DNA of 64,000 bases, taken from positions 186,001 through 250,000 of the forward strand of contig CP170561.1 of assembly GCA_042701975.1 (NCBI GenBank), written 5' to 3'. The number at the start of each line of letters is the position of its first letter. Positions within the stretch are counted from its first letter, which is position 1. Under the pieces are notes generated by a model that searched no databases, had not been told where the DNA came from, and worked only from the letters and a program-made list of their open reading frames with translations. The DNA is from JAFALK01 sp042701975. GTDB taxonomy: Bacteria > Pseudomonadota > Gammaproteobacteria > Burkholderiales > Burkholderiaceae_C. This document shows positions 8,116-16,200 of this stretch, in pieces. Both the position numbers and the translations under genes were made by a program.

Positions 8116-8238
8116 TGCCTGCCGAAGCTAGGGCGATTCTGTCCAGCGTCCAGAGCTACTCGGGGGAATGCTGATGAGTCGCGCCAGGGACTGCAATGAG
8201 AATCGGGCACCTGCCATCACTTCCAAGAGGTCCACAAC

Positions 8239-8928
8239 ATGACCATTCGCGCCTCGTTGGGTTTGGCCGTTGCAGCTCTTCTCGTTGGCTGCGCGTCGCC
8301 CAAGTACAACTACGTGCCTAGCATTGAACAGATTAGCGAGCCGCCGGTAGGTACGGTGGTGACTGCCCGAGTGGGCGACATCCTCGTCAGGCAAGGTACG
8401 CTTACGGAGCAGGACGTGATGCACGTTACTGGTGAGCACTCGTTGGGTCTACTTGGGCCCTACACCATCACCAGCGGCGTCTACGCGAAGACGGGCGAAG
8501 ACACGGAATCCAACTATTACGCCACTACGAGCACCTTGACCGGCGCCGGGCGACTGGAGCGGTCGGCGTTTGCGGACCCGACCAAGGCGGTGCAAGCCTA
8601 CAAGACTAGCCGCAAGCTCTGCGGCATCTCGGTGTTCAACGCATCCGTCTGCACGACCACCGCTGAGTACCGCTTCGACAAGGTGCCTGTCGCCAGCGCC
8701 AATTCTTTCCAGCAATCGCTGATCTACAGCGGCAAAGTCGGTAACCGCGTGAGAATCGGCTACCGGGAGTTCAGTGGCAACTTGGCCCGACCAGCCTTCA
8801 ACAATGAGGCCGAGTATGACCTGAGCGAGTCTAAGGTGATCGGGTACAAGGGTGCACGACTGGAGATCCTTGAGGCGACTAACGAGCTGATCAGATTCAA
8901 GCTGCTGGCGAACTTCAACTCGAAATGA
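8239..8928 (+). CDS. Hypothetical lipoprotein
   Basis: A 229-residue protein with a type II signal peptide and lipobox (AALLVGC, Cys at residue 18). The remainder is soluble and probably periplasmic or on the inner face of the outer membrane, with beta-rich composition (VGTVVTARVGDILVRQGTLTEQDV) and two Cys residues that could pair. An AAGAGGT ribosome site precedes the ATG. No family recognised. It is one of the longer cassette genes. Confidence 0.7.
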   Translation: MTIRASLGLAVAALLVGCASPKYNYVPSIEQISEPPVGTVVTARVGDILVRQGTLTEQDVMHVTGEHSLGLLGPYTITSGVYAKTGEDTESNYYATTSTLTGAGRLERSAFADPTKAVQAYKTSRKLCGISVFNASVCTTTAEYRFDKVPVASANSFQQSLIYSGKVGNRVRIGYREFSGNLARPAFNNEAEYDLSESKVIGYKGARLEILEATNELIRFKLLANFNSK

Positions 8929-9067
8929 CTGAACGCCCTTCCCGTCGGGTGCCGTGCAAGCAGGAGAAGGTCGCGCCGGGGTGGCATCCTCACTCACCTC
9001 TGCAGCGCTGACGGCGTCGGTCTACGGTAACAAGTACATAAGAGCGGACGCACCAAGGCGGTGAAGC

Positions 9068-9511
9068 ATGAGCGATCGTTTGGGTTGGGCAGTCTTCGCA
9101 GTAGTGGCCGTGCTCCTACTGCGCACGTTTATGCGCGGTTTCCGTTCCGGCATTCGTGGCGATGGCGAAGAAGGGCCATCCAACTATTCGTTGGAAGTCG
9201 TGGGCGAGGCGAGCTACCAGAAGAACATCGTCGCAATCGCTGGTCCCAGGGGCGAGCAAAGCGCACAAATCTTTGTTGATGCTGCGGTTGTCCGCGAAGA
9301 CGCCAACCCACATGACTCTCTGGCAGTTCGTGTGGACATAGGTGGCAGCGTTGTCGGCTATCTGTCTCGAGCTTCAGCGCGCCGCTGGCGCAAGACTGTC
9401 GATCACCAGCGGGTGTCATGTCCAGCTGTCATTCGTGGAGGATGGGATCGCGGAAATGATGATCGAGGAAACTACGGCGTCTGGTTGCAACCGCCGTCCG
9501 AGTACAAATGA
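9068..9511 (+). CDS. Membrane-anchored HIRAN-domain protein
   Basis: A 147-residue protein. An N-terminal hydrophobic helix (LGWAVFAVVAVLLLRTFM) is followed by a HIRAN-like domain at about 43-140: VVGEASYQKNIVAIAG, REDANPHDSLAVRVDIGGSVVGYLSR and CPAVIRGGW. HIRAN domains bind DNA ends or stalled-fork structures in SNF2 helicases such as HLTF; in bacteria they often occur alone. Joining one to a membrane anchor is unusual. No nuclease or helicase gene is next to it. Confidence 0.7.
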   Translation: MSDRLGWAVFAVVAVLLLRTFMRGFRSGIRGDGEEGPSNYSLEVVGEASYQKNIVAIAGPRGEQSAQIFVDAAVVREDANPHDSLAVRVDIGGSVVGYLSRASARRWRKTVDHQRVSCPAVIRGGWDRGNDDRGNYGVWLQPPSEYK

Positions 9512-9540
9512 GATCTCCCGCGGCGCATCGAGCTCCACCG

Positions 9541-9650
9541 ACCGCTTCCGGAGCGCCAGTTCGAACACCTCGCCGGCTGCACCGGGTCGGCAGCTGCCGA
9601 ACGGTCAGGGAAATTCACCAGAACGGATCGAGGTCGGCATGCTCAAATCT
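9541..9650 (+). repeat. Array repeat, copy 6 (diverged first hairpin)
   Basis: ACCGCTTCCGGAGCG at the start corresponds to the left arm; the right arm is altered. The second stem is GAAATTCACCAG with GGCATGCTCAAAT (9636-9648). Confidence 0.6.
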
Positions 9651-9690
9651 GCCGCAGGAATTGTTCACGGTCCGCCTGCGAAGCATAAGA

Positions 9691-10143
9691 ATGCGCCTAT
9701 CTAGCTATTTGAATGGCACTACGCTCAAAGATCTCTTCGAGCTGAATTTGAAGTCGGATGAAGTCACCGACCTGCTTGATCGCTTCGATATGGACGTGGT
9801 CTATCACTTCGATCGCTTGCGAGAGGGCACTGCAGACTATTACTCTTCTTCAGCGCGGGCGGAAGGCTTTGAACTTCGGTTCGATGATCGCCAAGTTCTT
9901 GAAACCATTTGGTGCTACGTCCGTGAACGTAGTGGCTTCTCGAGAATGGAATCGGAATGCATCGGGTGCTTCGTCCCTGGCACCCGCGAGGAGATGAGAG
10001 CTCGTGTGATCGCATCCGGCCAGCGTTTTTCTGAATCGGCAGATGGCGATTGGCTTCGAGTTGAAGATGACGAGGTCTGGACGCACTACGAGTTCAGTAG
10101 TGGTGGCTTGGCTCTCATCACGCTGATGCGCCCATGGCGCTAA
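9691..10143 (+). CDS. Hypothetical soluble protein, 150 aa
   Basis: The frame extends upstream through the repeat, but the start at 9691 is preferred because only downstream residues look like protein. The protein is acidic and soluble (LFELNLKSDEVTDLLDRFDMDVVYHFDRL, EGFELRFDDRQVLETIWCYV, WTHYEFSSGGLALITLM). The alternating beta pattern around the central tryptophan recalls small immunity-type proteins, but no family can be assigned. Single-gene array unit. Confidence 0.55.
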   Translation: MRLSSYLNGTTLKDLFELNLKSDEVTDLLDRFDMDVVYHFDRLREGTADYYSSSARAEGFELRFDDRQVLETIWCYVRERSGFSRMESECIGCFVPGTREEMRARVIASGQRFSESADGDWLRVEDDEVWTHYEFSSGGLALITLMRPWR

Positions 10144-10180
10144 GTTCGTATACGTCTGCTGCTTGGCTTCAACACTAAAC

Positions 10181-10319
10181 GTCCGCTTTCCGTCGACGGA
10201 GTTGGCGTGGCCAGCGGCGGGGGTAGGCTGGAAGCTGTCGTTCAACGTGTGATGTCTGATGGCGGCTCTCCGTTGAGGGAATATCTCCAGGCGAGCGGCA
10301 CGGAGCGCGTGCTCAAATG
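10181..10319 (+). repeat. Array repeat, copy 7
   Basis: GTCCGCTTTCCG starts the first hairpin and TAGGCTGGAAGCTGTCG (10224-10240) closes it. A longer spacer precedes the second stem (GAATATCTCCAG with GCGCGTGCTCAAATG). Confidence 0.75.
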
Positions 10320-10359
10320 TCCTCCGGACTCATTAGCGGTTGGCGCCTAGCCATTGAAG

Positions 10360-10689
10360 ATGCCCTTCTATACGTTCATCCTCGAATTTGAAGGTGGCAC
10401 CTATGTCTCGCAGGTGAGCGCGCCCTCGTTCAAGTCTGCTCCGCTCGCTTGGGCCGAGAGTCGCCTACCGGGAGAGATTTCCGGGATGCACGTGGAATCT
10501 CTCCGAGAGTTGCAGGCTGCGATGGAAGACGAGCCAGTACCTTTGACCGGGCTTGTGCAAGCTTGGTGTGCGAGTGGGTTGGTTAACGGAAGTCTCGCCC
10601 TGGTCCATTTTGTCGAGACGGCTGCCCTTGACCTGTTGACCTCTCGTGAGGTCGTGAGCGGACCGCCTACATCAATGTCTCATCATTGA
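10360..10689 (+). CDS. Hypothetical protein, 109 aa
   Basis: A small soluble protein beginning MPFYTFILEFEGGTYVSQVSAPSFKSAPLAWAESRLPGEISGM, predicted from the pattern to open with two beta strands. The ATG at 10360 is used; a TTG six bases upstream is in frame. No family recognised. Single-gene array unit between repeat copies. Confidence 0.6.
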   Translation: MPFYTFILEFEGGTYVSQVSAPSFKSAPLAWAESRLPGEISGMHVESLRELQAAMEDEPVPLTGLVQAWCASGLVNGSLALVHFVETAALDLLTSREVVSGPPTSMSHH

Positions 10690-10714
10690 GGCGGGACCAT
10701 GCGAGGCAGGCCGC

Positions 10715-10797
10715 ACCAGGCTGGAAGCGGGCCTTGCATGGCGCTACAAGGCAAGCGAATTTCACCAGACCCGGCTTGCGCGGTGCGTGCTGAAATT
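10715..10797 (+). repeat. Array repeat, copy 8
   Basis: ACCAGGCTGGAAGCGGG is the right arm of the first hairpin. The second stem is almost perfect: GAATTTCACCAG (10757-10768) with GTGCGTGCTGAAATT (10783-10797), including the terminal A-T pair. Confidence 0.8.
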
Positions 10798-10836
10798 CCC
10801 GGCAATAACCATTAGCGGAACGATCTTGAGGGAAGC

Positions 10837-11151
10837 ATGAGAAGACAGGACGAAAAGCGAATCCTTGTGGCGCTGCTCAGGAGGCTAGAGAAGCCATCAG
10901 AGGTCCCTGGTTGGGTGCACCTAATCCGCCCCACGCTGTGGCTTGCGTTGGTCGCGGCATCCTTCTTCTTGTTCCAACTGGCACCAAAGGCCGAAAGCTA
11001 CGTTCTGTACGTAGCGATTGCATCGGCCTTGCTAGGCTCCGCAACCGCGGTTTCGCTCATCTACGTCTCCTCCCGGAATCAATGGCCGGCAATCTCCAAG
11101 CACCTCGATGGCGAGAGCATTCGGGGTCGCTTGCGTGAAATCGACGCATGA
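10837..11151 (+). CDS. Small two-helix membrane protein
   Basis: A 104-residue protein. A basic N-terminal helix (RRQDEKRILVALLRRLEKPSEVPGW) is followed by two membrane helices (LWLALVAASFFLFQL and VLYVAIASALLGSATAVSLIYV) and a charged tail. GAGGGAAGC precedes the ATG. No family recognised. Confidence 0.65.
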   Translation: MRRQDEKRILVALLRRLEKPSEVPGWVHLIRPTLWLALVAASFFLFQLAPKAESYVLYVAIASALLGSATAVSLIYVSSRNQWPAISKHLDGESIRGRLREIDA

Positions 11152-11157
11152 GCCTAC

Positions 11158-11178
11158 GGCTCTAGGCTGCGAGCGGAC
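11158..11178 (+). repeat. Array repeat, partial copy 9
   Basis: Only the right-arm part of the first hairpin is clear (CTCTAGGCTGCGAGCGGACA), seven bases after the preceding stop codon. No second stem is visible before the next gene. Confidence 0.5.
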
Positions 11179-11366
11179 ATCCAGCATGCAAGCGGATAGC
11201 GTCTGCAGGCCGGCGGCAGATGATGATCAGGAGCAGCTTTGAGGCTGCCGTTCGCCGGGCCAGTTGTGCGGGCGGTTCGTGATACGGGATGTGAATTCGC
11301 ACCTGAGGATCAGGCGCCATGTTGGCTATCGTGACGCGATGATCTCAAGCTTGGAGGAGTTGCGAA

Positions 11367-12119
11367 ATGCCGCCCAGAAAGTTGACCGCGATACTCTCGC
11401 TCGTGCTGCTAAGCGCATGCACGCGCGAGCCCGCATTGCGATGGACCGAAGAAGTTCACCTCACAAGTCAACTTTCGGTCACTGTGGCGCGTGAGTCCGA
11501 ATTCCGAGGGAAATCTGAACTTGGGCAACCTCCGAGTGAGTCGCGCACAACATTCCAATTTGTCCACCCCGTCACCAAGGAACTCGTGAAGTACGAGACG
11601 AGCTATGTGGCGACGACCGAAGAGATGTATGCGTCAGGCATTGCAGTTCCTGGTGACCCGAGATTGCTTCAAATGCCTGTAGCCCTGCAGTTCAAGGATC
11701 AGCAGGTATACGTTGTTGTTGCGCCAACCCCCAGCCTTTCCAGCTTTATCGGATGCCCAGATCCGTCGCTGATTCTCTATCGATGGGAATCCGGTCACTG
11801 GGCACGGCGCCCTCTTCAGGAAATTCCTGAGAGGACCTTCAGAAGCAACTTGACGACGTCGCCGCATTCGGAGCGGGCGTTCATTGAGCGCCAAGGCTCG
11901 CATCTTTCTGCGAGTCATGTGAACACTAATGGCCCCGATCCGGGGGTTCATCTTTATGACCTTTCAGGAATGAAGGAACAAACCTTCGAGCGCCCTCCGA
12001 ACTGCCCAAGCTGCACACTGACCGTGAAAATTGGCGATCGCTATGACTCGCCAAGAGTTGGTCCGCTTTGTACAAGTCATGGTCGGATGTGGCTGGCCAG
12101 CGAGCATCTGACCAATTGA
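11367..12119 (+). CDS. Hypothetical lipoprotein, 250 aa
   Basis: Lipobox LLSAC at residues 14-18 after a short basic N-terminus. The mature part is soluble, with long beta-rich stretches (LTSQLSVTVARESEF, VALQFKDQQVYVVVAPTPSLSSF) and a Cys pair near the C-terminus (NCPSC). GGAGGAG eight bases upstream of the ATG is a strong ribosome site, unusual for this array. No family recognised. The last 100 residues contain a Trp-rich segment. Confidence 0.7.
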   Translation: MPPRKLTAILSLVLLSACTREPALRWTEEVHLTSQLSVTVARESEFRGKSELGQPPSESRTTFQFVHPVTKELVKYETSYVATTEEMYASGIAVPGDPRLLQMPVALQFKDQQVYVVVAPTPSLSSFIGCPDPSLILYRWESGHWARRPLQEIPERTFRSNLTTSPHSERAFIERQGSHLSASHVNTNGPDPGVHLYDLSGMKEQTFERPPNCPSCTLTVKIGDRYDSPRVGPLCTSHGRMWLASEHLTN

Positions 12120-12191
12120 TGCGCTTCTCACTCGACTCAAGTTGAGCATCGACGAGAGAGGCCAATGGGGAGCATGTGCCGGCCAACCGTG

Positions 12192-12294
12192 TGTCCGCTT
12201 TCGCTGCGGCTCTGCCGGCAACGTCAGGCTGAGAGCGGACGGTCGCTGGTGAGGGACTTTGACCACTTCAAGCCGAACAGCGCGTGCTCAAATG
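12192..12294 (+). repeat. Array repeat, copy 10 (well preserved)
   Basis: First hairpin: GTCCGCTTTC and GAGAGCGGAC as arms, with GCTGCGGCTCTGCCGGC inside. Second stem: GACTTTGACCAC with GCGCGTGCTCAAATG; here TTTGA/TCAAA replaces TTTCA/TGAAA, a full compensatory change. Confidence 0.9.
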
Positions 12295-12337
12295 GCCGAC
12301 TTCAATCACTAACAAGTGCCATACCCCCGGGCCTAGC

Positions 12338-12751
12338 ATGACTTTGCTGAGAGATATCGCCAAGTTCAGTTCCGCGCACGTCGCGCCGATGCTCCCCGAC
12401 GAGTGCCAAGTGAACCCGAAGGTGTACGGGGCTGAACTCGCCTACTGGCTTTGCGCCGAACTCGCCAAGCGGGGCGTAGTCACCAGCTACCCGCACCAAG
12501 AAGATTGGGGCTGGTTCATCGAGTTCCTGCCGGAGACAGGTTCCGAGTTCGCGATTCACTGCGGCAACGTCGACGGCGCGCGGGATATATGGCTGCTATC
12601 ACTCCACCGCCGCGCCCGCAAGATGTTCGGCCGAGACAAGCCGTCATATGCCGAGGCGTTTCCGGTTGTCCAGGGAATTCGCACCGTTCTGGAAGAATCA
12701 GCGCATGTTCGCGGGCTGGCTTGGCTCTATGAGGCGGCCAACGAAGCCTAG
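12338..12751 (+). CDS. Hypothetical protein, 137 aa
   Basis: A soluble alpha/beta protein: YGAELAYWLCAELAKRGVVTSYPHQEDWGWFIEFLPETGSEFAIHCG, then LLSLHRRARKMFG. The layout of a helix, a W-G-W strand and a basic helix is seen in small stress or immunity-type proteins, but no family can be named. The ATG at 12338 is chosen because upstream in-frame codons run back into the repeat. Confidence 0.6.
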   Translation: MTLLRDIAKFSSAHVAPMLPDECQVNPKVYGAELAYWLCAELAKRGVVTSYPHQEDWGWFIEFLPETGSEFAIHCGNVDGARDIWLLSLHRRARKMFGRDKPSYAEAFPVVQGIRTVLEESAHVRGLAWLYEAANEA

Positions 12752-12840
12752 GCTCGCGAGGGAGGCGAAGACCGCTATCGCTGCATCGTGAGCCATCCGA
12801 GGCGACTGCTTTGCGGCGGCGAACCTTCGGTCCAAGACCG

Positions 12841-12907
12841 CGGCTCCAGGCTGGAAGCAGACCTCGGGAATTTCACCAATCCGACTTGAACGATGCATGC
12901 TCAAATG
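12841..12907 (+). repeat. Array repeat, copy 11
   Basis: CTCCAGGCTGGAAGCAGAC closes the first hairpin. The second stem is GAATTTCACCAA with GATGCATGCTCAAATG. Its last ATG is itself a candidate start codon of the next gene. Confidence 0.7.
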
Positions 12908-13315
12908 ATGAGCATGAGTAGAGCATCTTCTCTGCGGCCTTTACAGTGGTCACGTTTCCTCATTGCCGTTGCTGTTTTGTCGGCCTTCGCGTACGGCGTC
13001 TTCGTCAAGGCACCCATCCGATATTCGTTTTCAGCGGAGCACAAGGCTGAAATGCAGGCACTTGCAGAGAGAGTCTGCGCAGCAGGTAAGACTCAGCCTT
13101 GTCAGGTCGAATTTACTGGCAAGAACAAGTGGCTAGCCGTCATTCCCGGGTCGGGCCTGCTGGCCGCTGCCTCGCCCGAACAACTGCGCAACGAATTTCG
13201 GCAGCCCGAATGGGCGGAGTCGACTGACTTTGGCGAAATCCATTTTTCAAACGGAACGTACACCATCTCCTCCAGCCCAAAGGTTGGCTCTATCACCATT
13301 GTCTCGGTCGATTAA
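12905..13315 (+). CDS. Exported or membrane-anchored hypothetical protein, 136 aa
   Basis: An N-terminal hydrophobic segment (FLIAVAVLSAFAYGVFV, about 20-36) is followed by a soluble domain with one Cys pair (VCAAGKTQPC) and the end GSITIVSVD. Start candidates 12905, 12908 and 12914 are clustered; the first lies in the right end of the repeat. No family recognised. Confidence 0.6.
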   Translation: MMSMSRASSLRPLQWSRFLIAVAVLSAFAYGVFVKAPIRYSFSAEHKAEMQALAERVCAAGKTQPCQVEFTGKNKWLAVIPGSGLLAAASPEQLRNEFRQPEWAESTDFGEIHFSNGTYTISSSPKVGSITIVSVD

Positions 13316-13424
13316 CAGCGTGCACGGAGACAGAACCCTGTATTCCCGCATAGCGCGCTAGGTGACCGCTGAATGAGCGTACGGCGAACGACTGCAACCG
13401 CTGCATCTTGGGCCGGCCGGGGCG

Positions 13425-13482
13425 ACCGCTTTGCCGCGGAAAGTCTGCGGCCTCAGGCAGCGGCCCTAGGCTGGAAGCAGTC
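13425..13482 (+). repeat. Array repeat, copy 12 (first hairpin only)
   Basis: ACCGCTTTGCCGCGG at the left and CCTAGGCTGGAAGCAGTC at the right. A standard second stem is not recognised in the ~100 bases before the next gene. Confidence 0.6.
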
Positions 13483-13583
13483 ATCGGGCCCTAGGGGATA
13501 TCGCCTGCGCGAACCGGTTGGCGAGTGTTCGATTGAGTCGCAGAATCCGCTAGTCGTTCATACGAAACACGATAGGCCACTCG

Positions 13584-13883
13584 ATGCAATTTGCCGAGCC
13601 GTTCTGCCATCCCGCCATTGTCGAGATGCACTTGCCTGGCGGGTACACGCGCGTCCGTCTGTTCGCCTTGGCGCACGGGTACGCATGGTGGGAAATACCA
13701 ACCCGCGCCATCCCCGCCTTTTTGCGCCCGCTAGGAAGTCGCCTGTTTGTTACTACGCCACGATTCACTGTTGAGCCAGAGGACAGCATTGAGGCGATTC
13801 GTGAACGAGTCCAAGAGGCCGTCGTTCGCCCGCTCACCGATGACGAGTTGCACGCCCTACAGCACTCACCGTTTGAGGGGTGA
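13584..13883 (+). CDS. Hypothetical protein, 99 aa, first gene of a two-gene unit
   Basis: A soluble protein with the stretches GYTRVRLFALAHGYAWWEIPTRAIPAFLRPLG and FTVEPEDSIEAIRERVQEAVVRPLTDDELHAL. The next gene can start at a GTG overlapping its stop by four bases, or at the ATG five bases after it, so the two are probably translationally coupled. No family recognised. Confidence 0.6.
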   Translation: MQFAEPFCHPAIVEMHLPGGYTRVRLFALAHGYAWWEIPTRAIPAFLRPLGSRLFVTTPRFTVEPEDSIEAIRERVQEAVVRPLTDDELHALQHSPFEG

Positions 13884-13888
13884 CGACA

Positions 13889-14203
13889 ATGGCGAACTTT
13901 CCATTCCACGACCTCCACGGCTTCAAGGACTATGTAGTCTTTGTTCGAATGTGCGCGCCCGACCGATTTCCAGAGCGGGAGGGGATGCCAGACGACGAGC
14001 AATGGACGCTCGACTTGCCATTCCAAGGGCTCAGGACGGGCCTTCAACAGGCGAAGGAAACCAAGGGCCCTAGAGCAGAGCTCGACGAGTTTGGGGTGCT
14101 CGTTGAGCGCGCGCATGCCCACTACTTAGGCGGCCAAGCGAAAGACGGATTTGTTGCCTTGGAGCAGGCAAATCGGGTTCTAAAGCGCATTCGCACTGAA
14201 TAG
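13889..14203 (+). CDS. Hypothetical protein, 104 aa, second gene of a two-gene unit
   Basis: Starts MANFPFHDLHGFKDYVVFVRMCAPDRFPEREG; the C-terminal half is helical with a TPR-like stretch (ELDEFGVLVERAHAHYLGGQAKDGFVALEQANRVLKRI). It is coupled to the gene upstream (a GTG at 13880 overlaps that stop). No family recognised. A repeat copy starts 20 bases after its stop. Confidence 0.6.
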   Translation: MANFPFHDLHGFKDYVVFVRMCAPDRFPEREGMPDDEQWTLDLPFQGLRTGLQQAKETKGPRAELDEFGVLVERAHAHYLGGQAKDGFVALEQANRVLKRIRTE

Positions 14204-14222
14204 TGACCGGTGCGAGCATCGA

Positions 14223-14272
14223 GGTCCGCTTCCGCTGCGGCTCTGCCGGCGCCGTCAGGCTGAAAGCGGTCG
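14223..14272 (+). repeat. Array repeat, copy 13 (best first hairpin)
   Basis: GGTCCGCTTCCGCTGCGG with CAGGCTGAAAGCGGTCG as arms and CTCTGCCGGCGCCGT in the loop. The second stem is not clear in this copy. Confidence 0.85.
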
Positions 14273-14350
14273 CCCGGCGCCCTCCTCGGGAGATACTCCA
14301 TTTGTCGCCGTGGTTCATCTATATGAATTGCAACTGGGAGGTGGATGCGC

Positions 14351-14944
14351 ATGAAGGTCATTGAACGCCTCTTGCTGACAGCCCTGGCATTGGCGCCAGT
14401 CGTGGGTCGAGCCGGCGACGTAAGCGCTGAAACGAAGGCTGTAGAAAGCGTGCGAAAGCTATACGCCGAGACGGTCAGGCGGCACCCGATTGGACTTCCC
14501 CAGGGAGGCGACATGCAGGCGTTTGCTCCACTGCTGACTCATGCGCTTCGCACGAAGATTGCGCACGCGGCGGCTTGTGGAGCGGACTGGCATCGACAGA
14601 ATCCCGGAAATGACCTGAAGCCAACCTACGGATGGCTAGAGCTAGGAATCTTTTCTGGCGGTATCGAGCATGTTTCGCCGAGCGCCTTTGTGGTCGAGCA
14701 ACCAGTTCTTCAGCAGAACTCCGTGATTCGAGTTCCTGTGACCCTCGTGCGCGTCGAACGAAGCGAAGGGCCTTGGATTTGGCATGTGTCTGTTTCAGTT
14801 GCCTCGGAGAATGGCAGGTATCTGATTGACGATGTGACCTTCGAAGGCACGCGCCCTGATGGCCAGGAGCCACGGTTGTCGTGGTTCTTGTCTGAGGGCT
14901 GCGACGGAGCACGGTGGGTCGGCTTGGGGCACGCATCCGAGTGA
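14351..14944 (+). CDS. Exported hypothetical protein, 197 aa
   Basis: Signal peptide with core IERLLLTALALAPVVGRAGD. The mature part opens with VRKLYAETVRRHPIG and contains APLLTHALRTKIAHAAACG. These recall exported DUF3828-like proteins with an NTF2-type fold, but this is tentative. Two Cys residues (AAACG and SEGCD) may pair. The ATG at 14351 has GGAGG nine bases upstream; ATG 14345 is too close. A repeat copy follows. Confidence 0.65.
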   Translation: MKVIERLLLTALALAPVVGRAGDVSAETKAVESVRKLYAETVRRHPIGLPQGGDMQAFAPLLTHALRTKIAHAAACGADWHRQNPGNDLKPTYGWLELGIFSGGIEHVSPSAFVVEQPVLQQNSVIRVPVTLVRVERSEGPWIWHVSVSVASENGRYLIDDVTFEGTRPDGQEPRLSWFLSEGCDGARWVGLGHASE

Positions 14945-14965
14945 TAGGGCCGACTGCATCGCAGG

Positions 14966-14990
14966 CGCCTTCAGGCTGGGAGCGGTCGTT
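14966..14990 (+). repeat. Array repeat, partial copy 14
   Basis: CGCCTTCAGGCTGGGAGCGG, the right arm of the first hairpin, 21 bases after the preceding stop. The minus-strand gene that follows ends right against it. Confidence 0.6.
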
Positions 14991-14997
14991 GCCGAGC

Positions 14998-15210
14998 CTA
15001 ATCGTCGTTGCCGACGGAAGGCGATGAAACACCTTCTTTCGACTTCTTGTCTAAGAGGAGCTTCAGTCCTAGAAACGAAACGCCGCAAACTGCCAATGCG
15101 ATCCACTCGTACCAGAGTGTCATGGCCCATAGAACCTTGGCTGCTACCAGTGCGGCAATCAGCGTCACAGCTAGGGCAACGGTCAACGCTTGTCGTGCAG
15201 TCGTCGTCAT
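14998..15210 (-). CDS. Small two-helix membrane protein, minus strand
   Basis: A 70-residue protein with two hydrophobic helices (ALTVALAVTLIAALVAAKVLWAM and WIALAVCGVSFLGLKLLL) and a polar C-terminus. It is convergent to the gene before it and ends next to a plus-orientation repeat, so it may be a second inverted unit whose own repeat was lost when the IS3 element entered at 15275. No family recognised. Confidence 0.5.
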   Translation of the reverse strand: MTTTARQALTVALAVTLIAALVAAKVLWAMTLWYEWIALAVCGVSFLGLKLLLDKKSKEGVSSPSVGNDD

Positions 15211-15289
15211 ACGGTCCTAAGTGCGAATCGAGATGGAAGCTGACTGGCTCGTGCAGATGACCTGCTCGGTTTAATCGAGACAGTTATTC

Positions 15290-16135
15290 CTAGAAGACGG
15301 CGGGTTGCAGGTCTTGGCGGAGTTGCTGTTTGAACTCCACCGGGGTCAAGTATTGCAGGCTGCTGTGCGGACGGACCTCGTTGTAGTGGTTGCGCCAAGC
15401 TTCGATCAGGATGGCAGCTTCGCGGCGCGAGCGGAACCACTCGATGGACAGGCACTCATCGCGGAACTTGCCGTTGAAGCTCTCGTCGGTGCCGTTCTGC
15501 CAAGGCTTGCCAGGATCGTTCAGCACGGTGGCGATGCCGGCGCTCGAGATCCATTCCAAGATGGCCTGGCTGACGAACTCAGGGCCGTTGTCGGAACGCA
15601 TGAACAGCGGTGCCCCGTGCAAGCTGATCAAACGCGAGAGCACTTCGATCACGCGCTTGGATCGGATCGCACCCGCCACGTCGATAGCCAGGCACTCGCG
15701 GGTGTACTCGTCCACCACTGTCAGGCACTTGATCTGCTGGCCGCTGGCGGTGGTGTCGAAGACGAAGTCATAGGCCCAGACCATGTTGGCTTTGAAGGGG
15801 GTGTGGATTCGCGGGCGCACGGAGGCAATGCGCTTGCGAGGCCGCTTCCTGGGCACGAGCAATCCGGCCTGACGCCAGAGACGATGCGTGCGCGACCAGC
15901 TCAGCTCGAACCCTTTGCGGCGCAAGAAGATGCGAATGCGTCGGTAGCCGTAGCGCGGGTACAGCGCAGACAGCTCCTTCATCGCAGCGAGCACCGGCGC
16001 ATCCTTAGCCGGCAGGCGCGGCTCGTAACTGGGCGTGGAGCGTGACATGCCAAGCAGCCCGCAAGCCCGGCGCAGACTCAGACCCCGTGCGCGCACGAAG
16101 GCCAGTTGCTCGCGCCGAGCCAGCGGGCTCACCAT
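15290..16135 (-). CDS. IS3-family transposase, OrfB (DDE domain)
   Basis: A 281-residue integrase-core protein beginning MVSPLARREQLAFVRARGLSLRRACGLLGMSRST. It has the typical YGYRRI motif, then WAYDFVFDTTASGQ (first Asp), SDNGPEFVS (second Asp) and a DESFNGKFRDECL segment that supplies the Glu. The frame is complete from the ATG at the insertion junction to the stop inside the left inverted repeat. In intact elements it is made by frameshift from OrfA; here it is cut off from OrfA by the IS110 insertion and so is probably not expressed as a fusion. Confidence 0.85.
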   Translation of the reverse strand: MVSPLARREQLAFVRARGLSLRRACGLLGMSRSTPSYEPRLPAKDAPVLAAMKELSALYPRYGYRRIRIFLRRKGFELSWSRTHRLWRQAGLLVPRKRPRKRIASVRPRIHTPFKANMVWAYDFVFDTTASGQQIKCLTVVDEYTRECLAIDVAGAIRSKRVIEVLSRLISLHGAPLFMRSDNGPEFVSQAILEWISSAGIATVLNDPGKPWQNGTDESFNGKFRDECLSIEWFRSRREAAILIEAWRNHYNEVRPHSSLQYLTPVEFKQQLRQDLQPAVF

Positions 16136-16200
16136 TAATGAGATGGTCCGCCCCGCTCCTAGGGCGTATGTTGAGGCTTTCGCTTTCACAGGAGACCATC

